Shown here piece after piece: positions 52,750-61,531 of a DNA stretch of 64,000 nt. The position numbers were made by a program, and so were the translations under genes. The notes below the pieces were generated by a model. It was not told where the DNA came from and searched no databases. It saw only the letters and a list, made by a program, of their open reading frames with translations. Where the stretch lies: assembly GCF_014193675.1 (NCBI RefSeq), contig NZ_BLXZ01000001.1, positions 248,001 through 312,000 of the forward strand, read 5' to 3'. The number at the start of each line of letters is the position of its first letter. Positions within the stretch are counted from its first letter, which is position 1. Source of the stretch: Geomonas limicola. GTDB lineage: Bacteria > Desulfobacterota > Desulfuromonadia > Geobacterales > Geobacteraceae.

Positions 52750-54375
52750 TTAAGGACTCTCCAGCTTCAGCTTACGATACAGTGTCGCCAGACTGATGCC
52801 GAGCTTCTCCGCGGTGCGCGCCTTGTTGTCGCCTAAGGCATGCAGTACCGACTGGATGTACTCCCGCTCCACGGATTCCAGGGACCGGATACCGCAGGCA
52901 ACGGAAGGCCTGAAGGTGGCCTCGCGTACCTCGGGCGGCAGGTCCTCGACCTCTACCTGGTTGCCCCGACACAAAACCACCGCGTACTCGATGGCGTTTT
53001 GCAGCTCGCGGATATTCCCGGGCCACGAATAGCCGAGCAGCTTGTCGGCCGCCTTGTGGGTGAAACCGGTGACCTTTTTGTTCATCCCCTTGGCCAGCGG
53101 CGTCAAGATGAAACGGGCCAGGGGCAAGATGTCCTCGGTCCGCTCGCGCAGGGGCGGAATCTTCAACTCGATCACCTTTAAGCGGTAGTAGAGATCCTGC
53201 CGGAACGTCCCCGCAGCTACGGCATCGTTCAGGTTCCGGTTGGTCGCCGAGATGATGCGCACGTCGATCTTGCGCGACGCGTTCTCCCCGATGCGCCGGA
53301 TCTCCCTTTCCTGCAGGGTCCTCAAAAGCTTGACCTGCATGGCCGGCGAGACCTCGCCCACCTCGTCCAAAAAGAGCGTCCCTCCGGCCGCCGCCTCGAA
53401 AAGTCCCACCCTGTCCCGGTCGGCTCCGGTAAAGGCCCCCTTGACGTGACCGAAGAGCTCGCTGTCCAGCAGGGTCTCCGAGAGAGCGCCGCAGTTGACC
53501 GCCAAAAACGGTTTCTTGGAGCGGTTCGACTGCCGGTGCACCTGCAACGCCATCTGTTCCTTGCCGACGCCGCTTTCTCCCGTGATGAGCACCGAAGAAT
53601 CCACCTCGGCCACCAGTGCGGCGAACTCGAGCACCTTCTGCATGGCGGCACTCCTTGAGATGGAATAATAGGAACCCTCGCACTCGTTGCGCAAATAGCC
53701 GAGGTCGTGCCGGTAGTTCTTGAGGCGTTTCTCTGTCCCCAAAAGCTTCCTGCGCAGGTCGTCGCAGATCGACTCCACCGGCTTCATCTGGTAGTACGCC
53801 AGGTGCGGCTCCAGCTCCGGTCCCCACTGCTCCCGGAATTTCCCCCTGATCCTGCAGAACTCGTCCCCCTTCGCGATGCACTTGTCCTCGATGAAATAGA
53901 CCTCGCGCCCCTCCAGGTACGATACGTAGCCGCTGGCAAAGGCAGCATGCCGCCAGCAGACCGCCTCCTTGGAAAGCCCGGAGAGCATCAGGTGCTGCTC
54001 GGCTTCGTAGGAGTCCTTCATGACGGTCTCGACCAAGGGTTCGTCACCCAGACCGTCGGTACGACGCCGGCCGATGACCTCGCCGATCCCGTGAAAGGCG
54101 CTGAGCATCGGCCCCAACTCCCCCTGCTTCGCCTCCGCCCAGGCCTCCGGCATCTCCTTCTGGACGGTCTGCGCGAGCCGCCAGCCGTGGGCGTACGAAG
54201 CCCGGGTGAAGATGATGCGGAAGGTCTCCGGTCCCAGGACCTCCAAAAGATCCTTGCGCAAGAGACTCTGCGCCGCGGCATCCACCAGGTAGACACGCTG
54301 TCCCAGGAACCGGATGACTCCTCCCTTGGGGTTGAAAGAGAAGAGTTCGCGGAAATCAAGAAGGGATGTTTTCAT
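52750..54375 (-). CDS. Sigma-54-dependent activator with XylR_N/V4R sensor
   Basis: 541 residues. Residues 1-100 form an XylR_N-like segment and about 105-180 a V4R domain with Cys140, Cys166 and Cys174 in the usual places; this pair in XylR, DmpR and related activators senses aromatic or other hydrophobic ligands directly. AAA+ domain: Walker A GESGVGKE at 266-273, GAFTGA at 313-318 (contact with sigma-54), Walker B LFLDEVGE. C-terminal Fis-type HTH ending NKARTAEKLGISLATLYRKLK. Divergent from the flavoprotein operon, whose -24/-12 promoter it most likely drives. Confidence 0.93.
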   Translation of the reverse strand: MKTSLLDFRELFSFNPKGGVIRFLGQRVYLVDAAAQSLLRKDLLEVLGPETFRIIFTRASYAHGWRLAQTVQKEMPEAWAEAKQGELGPMLSAFHGIGEVIGRRRTDGLGDEPLVETVMKDSYEAEQHLMLSGLSKEAVCWRHAAFASGYVSYLEGREVYFIEDKCIAKGDEFCRIRGKFREQWGPELEPHLAYYQMKPVESICDDLRRKLLGTEKRLKNYRHDLGYLRNECEGSYYSISRSAAMQKVLEFAALVAEVDSSVLITGESGVGKEQMALQVHRQSNRSKKPFLAVNCGALSETLLDSELFGHVKGAFTGADRDRVGLFEAAAGGTLFLDEVGEVSPAMQVKLLRTLQEREIRRIGENASRKIDVRIISATNRNLNDAVAAGTFRQDLYYRLKVIELKIPPLRERTEDILPLARFILTPLAKGMNKKVTGFTHKAADKLLGYSWPGNIRELQNAIEYAVVLCRGNQVEVEDLPPEVREATFRPSVACGIRSLESVEREYIQSVLHALGDNKARTAEKLGISLATLYRKLKLESP

Positions 54376-54433
54376 CGATGATTCTCCATGCCGTATACAA
54401 AATAACCTGATTTTGAATGGTTATAAGACTTCA

Positions 54434-54470
54434 TTCTCAAATTTGAGAAGACCTTTCTCAGATTTAAAGT
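54434..54470. promoter_or_regulatory. Paired palindromic upstream activating site
   Basis: Perfect palindrome TTCTCAAATTTGAGAA at 54434-54449 and a second, imperfect copy TTCTCAGATTTAAAGT at 54455-54470, offset by 21 bases, two turns of the helix. Lies 64-100 bases upstream of the -24 box, the normal place for a sigma-54 enhancer. Confidence 0.75.
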
Positions 54471-54533
54471 CCCAGGTCAATAGGAAATTTTGAAAGTCAC
54501 GTAAAGACAACCACCTACAAGGGAGGGGGTTGC

Positions 54534-54549
54534 TGGCACAGCTGGTGCT
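54534..54549 (+). promoter_or_regulatory. Sigma-54 promoter of the flavoprotein operon
   Basis: TGGCACAGCTGGTGCT; fits TGGCAC-N5-TTGCW with one difference (G for the first T of -12). About 108 bases before the ATG at 54657. Confidence 0.8.
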
Positions 54550-54656
54550 ATCTCCAGTGCACCGCCCGACTCGAAAGTAACTGCCAGCGCCCGCTTTGGG
54601 TGTTCGAGGTGAGTACCCCAAAGGGGGTGCGGATCATCACTACACAGGAGGAAAGA

Positions 54657-56345
54657 ATGGATCAGGATACTCCGCAGCATGAAAAGGAAATGGACAACTA
54701 CACACAGGAAGTGCTCGAGCGCGGCGTCTCGCGTCGAAGCTTCCTGTCGCGCACCGCGCTCGGTGCAGCCGGCGTAGGTCTGCTCGGGGTTGCCGGCTTT
54801 GGGGCCAAGAAAGCCGAGGCGGCCGAAGGCAGCGAGGCGCTCGAGTTCGCCAAGAGCTCGGACGGGGGTGCCACGCTCTCCTTCATGCCGAAGCCCAGGC
54901 CGATCTCCGAGAAGGAGATCAAGACGACCCTCACCTTCGACGTGATCGTCGTCGGCGCTGGTGCCTCGGGCGTACCGGCGGCCCTCTCCGCCGCGGAGAA
55001 CGGCGCCAAGGTGGCCGTGATCCAAAAGCACCCCATGCCCGTTTCACAGGGGAACACCGGCTCAGGCATCGATCTCGCCACCAGCGACAAGGCGGGTATC
55101 GAAGCACTGGTCGCGAAACTGATGTCGGACAACAACCACCGCTGCAACCCCGCGCTCTTGAGGCAGTGGGCCTACAACTCCGGAGAGGCAGTGCGCTGGG
55201 TGATCAGCCGTGCCAAGCAGGCCGGCTCGCCGGTAGTGGACCAGGGGACCGCTCCGCAGCACGGCATCGCCAAGGTGAACGGCTACACCTTGAACTACGT
55301 CACCTCGTTCTTCGGTCCCAAGCCCTACACCGCCGGCGACGGCATGCGTCACCTGGCGAAGACCGCTGAGAAGGCCGGCGTCAAGTTCTTCTTCAACACA
55401 CCTGCCCAGCAGCTGGTGCAGAACAAAAGCGGCGAGGTAATCGGGGTCATCGCCAAGGGACGGGACGGCAAATACACCAAGTTCCTTGCCAAGAAAGGGG
55501 TGATCCTGGCGACCGGGGACTACCAGAACAACGAGGCGATGTGCAACTACTTCATCCCCGACCTGAAGCACTTCGGACGCAAGCAGATGGACCGCACCGG
55601 CGACGGCTTTGCCATGGCGTACTGGGCAGGAGGGGTCATCGAGCCTATCGGGCACACCAAGATGCTGCACGACTTCGACGCGGGTCCGGCATCCATGTGC
55701 GACATGCCGTTTCTCGCCGTGAACCGCGAAGGCAAGCGTTTCGTGAACGAGACCGTCGACATGTCCCTTTTCAACAACTACCTGCGCGATGCCAAGAACG
55801 CCGGGCACTACTGCCAGGTCTTCGACGCGAACTACATGACCCAGGCTGCCAAGTGGCCGGGCAAGCTGGTACCGCCCGAAGGGCTGAAAAACTACATGCC
55901 TGACGACCCCAGCCCGAAAAAGGGTGTCTTCGATTCCCTGATCAACACCCACGTAGCCGACACCCTCGAAGAGCTCGCCAGGAAGCTCGAGATCGACCCG
56001 AGGAACTTCGTCACCACCGTCAAGCGCTACAACGAGGTGGTCGCCTCGGGCAAGGACAGTGATTTCGGCAAGCCTGCCGACCGGCTGATCCCGGTCCTGC
56101 AGCCCCCGTTTTACGGCATCCACCGCCGGGTCCGCGTGTCGACCATCTGCTCCGGCATTCTGGTCAACGAAAACCACCAGGCGCTCGACGCCGACGGAAA
56201 ACCGATCAAGGGGTTGTACGCGATCGGCAACCTGGGAGGCGGATTCTACGGTGGCGTCGATTACCCCCTCACCGTGTTCGGGCTGTCCCTCGGGCGCTGC
56301 TACACCTTCGGGTACCTGACGGGAAAACACGTGGCAAAGCTGTAA
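54657..56345 (+). CDS. Tat-exported FAD-dependent reductase (flavocytochrome c / methacrylate-reductase type)
   Basis: 562 residues from ATG at 54657 (AGGAGGAA upstream). Twin-arginine signal SRRSFLSRTA (26-27), then the FAD Rossmann motif VVGAGASG (98-105). The fold belongs to the fumarate-reductase flavoprotein group. The His of the fumarate site (HTxGG) is replaced by STICSG, and the Arg of GxNR by a VDYP segment near the end (GNLGGGFYGGVDYP), so it is not a fumarate reductase. Methacrylate reductase of Geobacter AM-1, which also uses a separate cytochrome, is the closest known layout. Electrons come from the tetraheme protein downstream. Confidence 0.88.
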   Translation: MDQDTPQHEKEMDNYTQEVLERGVSRRSFLSRTALGAAGVGLLGVAGFGAKKAEAAEGSEALEFAKSSDGGATLSFMPKPRPISEKEIKTTLTFDVIVVGAGASGVPAALSAAENGAKVAVIQKHPMPVSQGNTGSGIDLATSDKAGIEALVAKLMSDNNHRCNPALLRQWAYNSGEAVRWVISRAKQAGSPVVDQGTAPQHGIAKVNGYTLNYVTSFFGPKPYTAGDGMRHLAKTAEKAGVKFFFNTPAQQLVQNKSGEVIGVIAKGRDGKYTKFLAKKGVILATGDYQNNEAMCNYFIPDLKHFGRKQMDRTGDGFAMAYWAGGVIEPIGHTKMLHDFDAGPASMCDMPFLAVNREGKRFVNETVDMSLFNNYLRDAKNAGHYCQVFDANYMTQAAKWPGKLVPPEGLKNYMPDDPSPKKGVFDSLINTHVADTLEELARKLEIDPRNFVTTVKRYNEVVASGKDSDFGKPADRLIPVLQPPFYGIHRRVRVSTICSGILVNENHQALDADGKPIKGLYAIGNLGGGFYGGVDYPLTVFGLSLGRCYTFGYLTGKHVAKL

Positions 56346-56418
56346 TCGAGGGCGCCTGACCTTTACGAGCTAGAGGTCGATGTGAGCCGTCGACCCAAAT
56401 TTACTGATCGGAGGAGTA

Positions 56419-56814
56419 ATGAAGAACACAACTGAACAAAGGCGGGGCTTTCGCTATGGTCCTGCACTGATTGCCCTGGTGATCGGGATCTGCGCCGGTG
56501 GAGTTGTTGCGGCCCACGCAGCTGAAGCGAAAGGTGAGGAGCTGGGTAAGGTGCACGCCGGTGCCGGCATTGCCTGCGCGATGTGTCACGTCGACGCCCA
56601 GCACCCCCAGCCGGTACCGATGGAGAAGTGTCTGAGCTGCCACGGCGAGACCAGGAAGCTTGCCGAGAAAACGGCCAACGTAAAACCGCGCAACCCGCAT
56701 GAGAACCGGCACTACGGTACCGAAGCCGATTGCAACATCTGCCACCACCAGCATAAAAAATCGCAGAACTTCTGCCTCCCGTGCCATGAGCGGTTCGACT
56801 TCGTCGTCCCCTAG
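56419..56814 (+). CDS. Periplasmic tetraheme cytochrome c, partner of the reductase
   Basis: 131 residues. N-terminal signal (ALIALVIGICAGGVVAAHA), then four hemes: CAMCH, CLSCH, CNICH and CLPCH. The order and the closing CLPCHERFDF follow the N-terminal heme domain of Shewanella flavocytochrome c3; here the domain is a separate gene. It passes electrons to the FAD protein. Its gap to the flavoprotein gene is 73 bases, with GGAGGAG before the ATG. Confidence 0.92.
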   Translation: MKNTTEQRRGFRYGPALIALVIGICAGGVVAAHAAEAKGEELGKVHAGAGIACAMCHVDAQHPQPVPMEKCLSCHGETRKLAEKTANVKPRNPHENRHYGTEADCNICHHQHKKSQNFCLPCHERFDFVVP

Positions 56815-56902
56815 CCATCCGGTTCAGAAGAGCATTCCCGCCCAAGGGACCGACAACCGTCTTAGATTGACCACTACTTTAAGGATTACGGGAGAACGAT
56901 AG

Positions 56903-58120
56903 ATGAAAAAGCAGCTTTTAAGTGCGTCCCTTATCGCAGCAGCCCTTGCCATGACCACACCGGCCCTCGCCCTGGAAGTCACCCCCTACGGCGCGGTGCG
57001 GGTCGGTACCTGGTACACCGCCAGCACCTATTACGCCTATCCCGGCAGCGCCACCGCAACCAGCCCCGCACGCGGAACGGCACAGCACGACGGCGACTTC
57101 AGTCTCGACCTGCAGGGGGACAGCCTGTTCGGTTTCCGCGCCAAGGAGGGCGAATTCTCCGGTGTGGCCGAAATCGGTGCCTACAACCCGAAAAACCGCA
57201 GCGCCGGACTTGAGCTGCGCCTGTTGTTCGGCGAATGGGACTTCGGCGGCGGCAAACTGCGTGTCGGCTACGCGCCGAGCCCGTACGTCTTCCGCTCCGA
57301 GCAGACCTTCGACAGCGACGGCGGCTTCAACGGGTACGGCTCTTTGTGGGACGGCCGCTGGGCGCAGATCAAGGTCACCGCGAATAACGGCCTCTATCTC
57401 GCCCTCATGAAGCAGGGGACCGGCACCGCGCCGCCAGCTACCGGCAACGACCTCATCGTGGTCCCGGGAAGCACCACCGCCGCTGTGAACGGCAACAACT
57501 GGAACGGCACCGCCTTCACCAATACGGCGACCCAGTACGCTGCAACCAATACCAACTACGACACCTTCATGCCGAAGACCATCCTCGGCTACGAAGGGAA
57601 ATCCGGCGTGGTCAGCTACGGCGGCGGTGTCGCGGGTAACTTCTTCAAGGTGACCTCCAGCACCAATGACGCGGTCGCGTACCAGGACGAGATCTACTCG
57701 TACCTCGCCTTCGCGCACTGCAAGATCGATCTCGCCCCGGTGGAGATCAAGCTGAACGCCTACAGCGGACAGAACATCGGCAACCTGATGAGTAACCCCG
57801 GTGCGGCCAACGGCTCCCTGTACTTCAGAAACAACGCCGGCCAGACGGCCAACGCCTATACCTACGGTGGCTGGGCCCAGGTAGGGTACCTGATGAACGA
57901 GAAGGTCAAGATGTTCGCCGGTGCCTCGTACGAGTCCAACGACACCCATCTGACCTCGGCTGACGAGCGCATGGCGGCCTTTGCCAACGTGCAGTTCGCG
58001 GTGACCAAGAACCTGAAGATCGTTCCGGAGTTCTCCTTCCTGAACGACATGACCAACCGCCTGGGCCAGAAAGAGCCGCGCATCTACGCTGCCGGCGCCA
58101 AGTGGGAGATGACCTTCTAA
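56903..58120 (+). CDS. Outer-membrane porin-like protein
   Basis: 405 residues with a signal peptide (MKKQLLSASLIAAALAMTTPALA) and the pattern of a beta-barrel: alternating hydrophobic strands, many Gly/Tyr/Asn, and a terminal Phe (KWEMTF) as recognised by BamA. The first strand EVTPYGAVRVGTWY is typical. Last gene of the operon, so it may let the electron acceptor into the periplasm. No specific porin family recognised. Confidence 0.85.
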   Translation: MKKQLLSASLIAAALAMTTPALALEVTPYGAVRVGTWYTASTYYAYPGSATATSPARGTAQHDGDFSLDLQGDSLFGFRAKEGEFSGVAEIGAYNPKNRSAGLELRLLFGEWDFGGGKLRVGYAPSPYVFRSEQTFDSDGGFNGYGSLWDGRWAQIKVTANNGLYLALMKQGTGTAPPATGNDLIVVPGSTTAAVNGNNWNGTAFTNTATQYAATNTNYDTFMPKTILGYEGKSGVVSYGGGVAGNFFKVTSSTNDAVAYQDEIYSYLAFAHCKIDLAPVEIKLNAYSGQNIGNLMSNPGAANGSLYFRNNAGQTANAYTYGGWAQVGYLMNEKVKMFAGASYESNDTHLTSADERMAAFANVQFAVTKNLKIVPEFSFLNDMTNRLGQKEPRIYAAGAKWEMTF

Positions 58121-58162
58121 ACGTGTTTCACGACGGTTCACCCTAGGTGAGCCTCCTCGGTT

Positions 58163-58191
58163 CCGGGGGGAGCGATCCCCCCGGCTTTTTT
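58163..58191 (+). terminator. Terminator of the flavoprotein operon
   Basis: CCGGGGGGA / TCCCCCCGG hairpin with a four-base loop, then a run of six T. Confidence 0.9.
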
Positions 58192-58265
58192 CCCCGGGAT
58201 CTCGAGATTCCGGGGAGCACCCGAGTTCGACCGGCCCCAACCGGCCGGTCACAGCAGGAGGTAGT

Positions 58266-59984
58266 ATGCTGCGCCGCACACCGTGGTTCCTTTTCGCACT
58301 GCTGTTGGTCATCCTGGTCAGTGCATCCGTACAGGGGGCCAGCCTGGGTCAAGAGGTTGCCGACGACTTCGCCCCCCGCTCCGGTTACCTGGTCCGGCCG
58401 GCAGGGGACAATTACCTGATCGACCTGGACGCGCGGCAACAGGTTGTCGCCGGCGACCTCTTTGCGGTGGTGGTGCCGGGCGACCCCGTCGTGCATCCGG
58501 TCACCAAGGCACTGCTTGGCAGTGAGGACATCGTGAAGGGGCTCTTGCAGGTGACCCGCGTGAAGGCAGGGTACTCCGAGTGCCGCGCGCTGGGGACCGT
58601 CTCCGGCATGAAAGGGGGCGATACGATCCGTCGCTTCCAGAATATCGAGGCGAAGTTCTGGGACTACACCGGCAAGGGTAAGAGCCTCTTTCGGGAATTG
58701 CAGGCCCGCTTGCCGCTTCTGCAGTGGCAGGATTACCGCTCGACCCAGGAGCACCGCCCTGCCCAGCCTGCTCTTGCCGCGGGCGAAACCGCACTCTACT
58801 TCATCTTGGCGGGGTCAGGACTCGAAGTCCGGGCCCCCGATTTTTCGCTGCTGCACCGCTATCAGCTGCGTGCTGAAACCGGAGCAGCCGACACCTCCGC
58901 AGCAGCAACCGTCCCGGTGCCGGCAGCCGGGTCGGCAGCGACACCAAGCACTCCGGCGCCCTCTCCTGCCTCCTCGACCGTCCCACAGCGCATCTGGAGC
59001 GGGCCAATGGTACAGGGAACCCCCGTCGGCCTGGAAGTCGGCGATTTCGACGGCGACGGCAGGCAAGAGATAGCGGTTGCCTTCGGGGACCACGTGGAGA
59101 TCTTCCGCCTGGTCAGGGAGAACCTGCAGCAGCTGGCAGTGGTTCCCATCGAGAGCTCACTCAGGGCCTACCATCTGGACGGTGCCGACCTCGAGAAAAC
59201 CGGCAGGATGCAACTCTACCTCTCGGCGCTCACCGGCTCCGGGAACCCGGCGGGTCTCGGTATCGCCTGGCAGGACGGGAGCTATCGTATCACCCGGACC
59301 AAGATCCCCTGGCACCTGCGCCGCATCAGCGTACCCGGCGAGGGACCGGTGCTGGCCGCCCAGAAGATGGGGATCCAGGGGCGGGAGTACGCCGGCCCGG
59401 TGTTTCGGGTAGGGCTCGCAGGAGGCCGATTGGTCGAGGGGGACCGCATCGCAGGGCCCGCACACGCGAACCTCTACGACTTCATTCCGGTGGGCACCAA
59501 GGAGCTAGCCTCCTTTGCGAGGTTAGCTGCCGACGGCTATCTGAAGCTCAGCACGGCAGATGGTCAGGAGCTTGGGGAAACGGTCGAAAAAACGGGAGGG
59601 AGCGAAGCACATCTGGAATTGGACGACGAGGCCGCAAGCGGTGGAGAGACCCGCATCTCCTACCTGCCGGCACGGTTCGAGGCAACTGAACGGGGCGAGA
59701 TCCTGGTGCCGGTGAACAGCTCCCCGAGCCTGCTCGCCCGGGTTAGGAGCTTTTCCAAATCCCAGCTGCAGGCCCTGGTGTTGCGCGGCGGGACGCTGCA
59801 GGAGGCCTGGCATACCGAGCCGGAAAAGAGCTACCTGGCAGATTTCCGGCTGGCGGAGGCAGCCAACGACGGGAAGCTGCGTCTTATTACCGTGGCAGCA
59901 TTTCCGGAACGCGGGCCGTTCACCTTCTCGCGCAAGGCCGCGTTGCAGGTCTACTCGCTGCCTCAAACCGGCACCACACCCTGA
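58266..59984 (+). CDS. FG-GAP/VCBS-repeat exported protein
   Basis: 572 residues. Signal peptide (MLRRTPWFLFALLLVILVSASVQG), an N-terminal beta domain of about 200 residues of no known family, a Pro/Ala/Ser linker at about 205-235, then a beta-propeller-like part with a calcium-binding FG-GAP motif (DFDGDGRQEIAV). Such proteins are often surface or periplasmic adhesins or sensors. AGGAGG upstream of the ATG. Own terminator shared with the small gene at 60094. Confidence 0.75.
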   Translation: MLRRTPWFLFALLLVILVSASVQGASLGQEVADDFAPRSGYLVRPAGDNYLIDLDARQQVVAGDLFAVVVPGDPVVHPVTKALLGSEDIVKGLLQVTRVKAGYSECRALGTVSGMKGGDTIRRFQNIEAKFWDYTGKGKSLFRELQARLPLLQWQDYRSTQEHRPAQPALAAGETALYFILAGSGLEVRAPDFSLLHRYQLRAETGAADTSAAATVPVPAAGSAATPSTPAPSPASSTVPQRIWSGPMVQGTPVGLEVGDFDGDGRQEIAVAFGDHVEIFRLVRENLQQLAVVPIESSLRAYHLDGADLEKTGRMQLYLSALTGSGNPAGLGIAWQDGSYRITRTKIPWHLRRISVPGEGPVLAAQKMGIQGREYAGPVFRVGLAGGRLVEGDRIAGPAHANLYDFIPVGTKELASFARLAADGYLKLSTADGQELGETVEKTGGSEAHLELDDEAASGGETRISYLPARFEATERGEILVPVNSSPSLLARVRSFSKSQLQALVLRGGTLQEAWHTEPEKSYLADFRLAEAANDGKLRLITVAAFPERGPFTFSRKAALQVYSLPQTGTTP

Positions 59985-60032
59985 TCCCGGAGCACCTGGC
60001 GCTAGCCAGGACGTCTGCAACGTCCGCCTAAC

Positions 60033-60071
60033 AAAAGAGGCGGGGAGCTACTCTGGCTCCCCGCCTCTTTT
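60033..60071. terminator. Bidirectional terminator
   Basis: AAAAGAGGCGGGGAGC / GCTCCCCGCCTCTTTT perfect arms, seven-base loop. Confidence 0.92.
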
Positions 60072-60093
60072 GTTGTGTGCAGCAACGCGTGCC

Positions 60094-60408
60094 TCAGTAT
60101 CCGCCGTTGGGGGCGTTCCTGTCGAGGTACTCGCGCATGGCCTGGTACTGCTGCAACTCCTTCTTCAGGTAACTCAATTCCTCGGCACTGTAGACCTGGT
60201 TTCCCTTGGCAATTTCCCGCTGCAGCCGTGTGATCCGGTTATCAATGGAGTCAACATGGTTGGAGCAATCGGCGTTGTCGAGCCTTGCCACCAGCAGGCA
60301 TTCATCCCGCTGGGGCTCGGGTTGTCCGGGCTCCGCGCTTGCGGGCCACACTGGCAAGATCCAGATGCCAAGTGCCGCCGTCACCGACAGTAATCGGGCA
60401 GTTCGCAT
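60094..60408 (-). CDS. Small exported protein of unknown function
   Basis: 104 residues. Signal peptide ending PASA at about residue 25; the mature part has two Cys (DECLL, ADCSN) that could form a disulfide, and a helical coiled segment (IDNRITRLQREIAKG, LSYLKKELQQYQAMREYL). No family recognised. ATG preceded by GGAGG. Confidence 0.65.
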   Translation of the reverse strand: MRTARLLSVTAALGIWILPVWPASAEPGQPEPQRDECLLVARLDNADCSNHVDSIDNRITRLQREIAKGNQVYSAEELSYLKKELQQYQAMREYLDRNAPNGGY

Positions 60409-60497
60409 CGTGATGCCTCCTTATCCACTGGTTCAGTGGGTATTTCCGGAGGAGCGTAGAGACGGTTGGGGCCCTGCGCTTACAGCCGGCCAAGCGT

Positions 60498-60526
60498 CCC
60501 CCCTTTGCGAAGGGGGAGGGAAATTT
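60498..60526. repeat. Extragenic palindrome (CCCCCC...GGGGG-AGGG)
   Basis: CCCCCCTTTGCGAAGGGGGA followed by GGGAAATTT; shares GGGAGGGAAATTT with the element at 8330-8356. Confidence 0.5.
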
Positions 60527-60704
60527 GCCGGTAGGTGAGCTCTCCGAAATTCCCGGATGAACCTCATAAATAGGGGAACCGAGAGCTCCAAGAGCCTCGG
60601 GACCCGCGTTTGGATGCTTCCAGGAATTCATGGTAGGAGTGTCGTTGACGGTTGTCAAGGAAGCGGTTCCCGGGAGCGTGGAGCTCGGGTCTGTCACCCC
60701 CGAC

Positions 60705-61475
60705 TCATTTCATGCTGTTTGCCAGGTCGAGCATCACCTGGTCGGCGCTGTCGATGCGGATCAATCCGGCACGGGGGAATTCGAGGTCGAGTATGACATA
60801 CACGGTGAGCGAGATGATCGCGGAAAAGCAGACCACGTGGAGCAGGCTGCGGCGCTTGCCGCAGGCCATGCCGTACCCGGCAAGGAGTGCCCCCGCCAGG
60901 CTCAGCCCGCACAGCATGATGAAGACGATCCGGGGTGGGTGGTTCTGGGTCGCCACCTGGCGGGTGGTGGTTATGTCGATCATGTCGTTGAGCGCCGGCA
61001 AGAGGAGCATGGCGGTCTGGGACGGTACGCCGGGCTCGTGGCTGGCGCGAACTGCCTTGTCCCAGATTTCGCCCTGCAGGCGCCCCGCTTCGGTCAACTT
61101 GGGGCCCCACTGTGAGACCGGGCTACGGTAGGTATCCGTGCGCAGTTTCAGGTAGCGGCGCATCAGGTCGCGCAGCTCAGGCTGCCTGTCCTGGGGTACC
61201 AGGTCCAGTCGCAGGTAGGCGGTGCCGATGCAGTTGGCCTCCTGGCCGATCAGGTGGCGCCGGTCTTCGAAGCGGCTGGCAGCCCCGGAGAAGGTGAAGG
61301 CGATCAACAGCCCCAAGAGACCAAAGACCGCCCCCTCGATGGCGCTCACCCCCTGGTTGGCCGCCGGATCGTGCTGTAGAAAGGCAATGCCGATGCGGCG
61401 CCCCACTTCGAGGCAAAACAGCATACCGACGAAAAGCGCTGCTGCAGTTGACAGCGCGAGGTAAACCTGGTCCAT
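60705..61475 (-). CDS. DUF4239-like membrane protein
   Basis: 256 residues from ATG at 61475 (GGGAGG upstream). Two membrane segments at the N-terminus (YLALSTAAALFVGMLFCLEVG and VFGLLGLLIAFTFSGA) and two near the C-terminus (IVFIMLCGLSLAGALLAG and VVCFSAIISLTVYVILDLEF). The loop GLLIAFTFSGAASRFEDRR is the DUF4239 signature. This family is bestrophin-like in topology, which suggests an ion channel, but that is only an inference. It is adjacent to the HD-HEPN gene (56-base gap). Confidence 0.8.
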   Translation of the reverse strand: MDQVYLALSTAAALFVGMLFCLEVGRRIGIAFLQHDPAANQGVSAIEGAVFGLLGLLIAFTFSGAASRFEDRRHLIGQEANCIGTAYLRLDLVPQDRQPELRDLMRRYLKLRTDTYRSPVSQWGPKLTEAGRLQGEIWDKAVRASHEPGVPSQTAMLLLPALNDMIDITTTRQVATQNHPPRIVFIMLCGLSLAGALLAGYGMACGKRRSLLHVVCFSAIISLTVYVILDLEFPRAGLIRIDSADQVMLDLANSMK

Positions 61476-61531
61476 GTGGATCCTCCCAAAAGGCCCGGAA
61501 AATGCGGGGCCGCAAGCCGCGTCTCGGCTCA

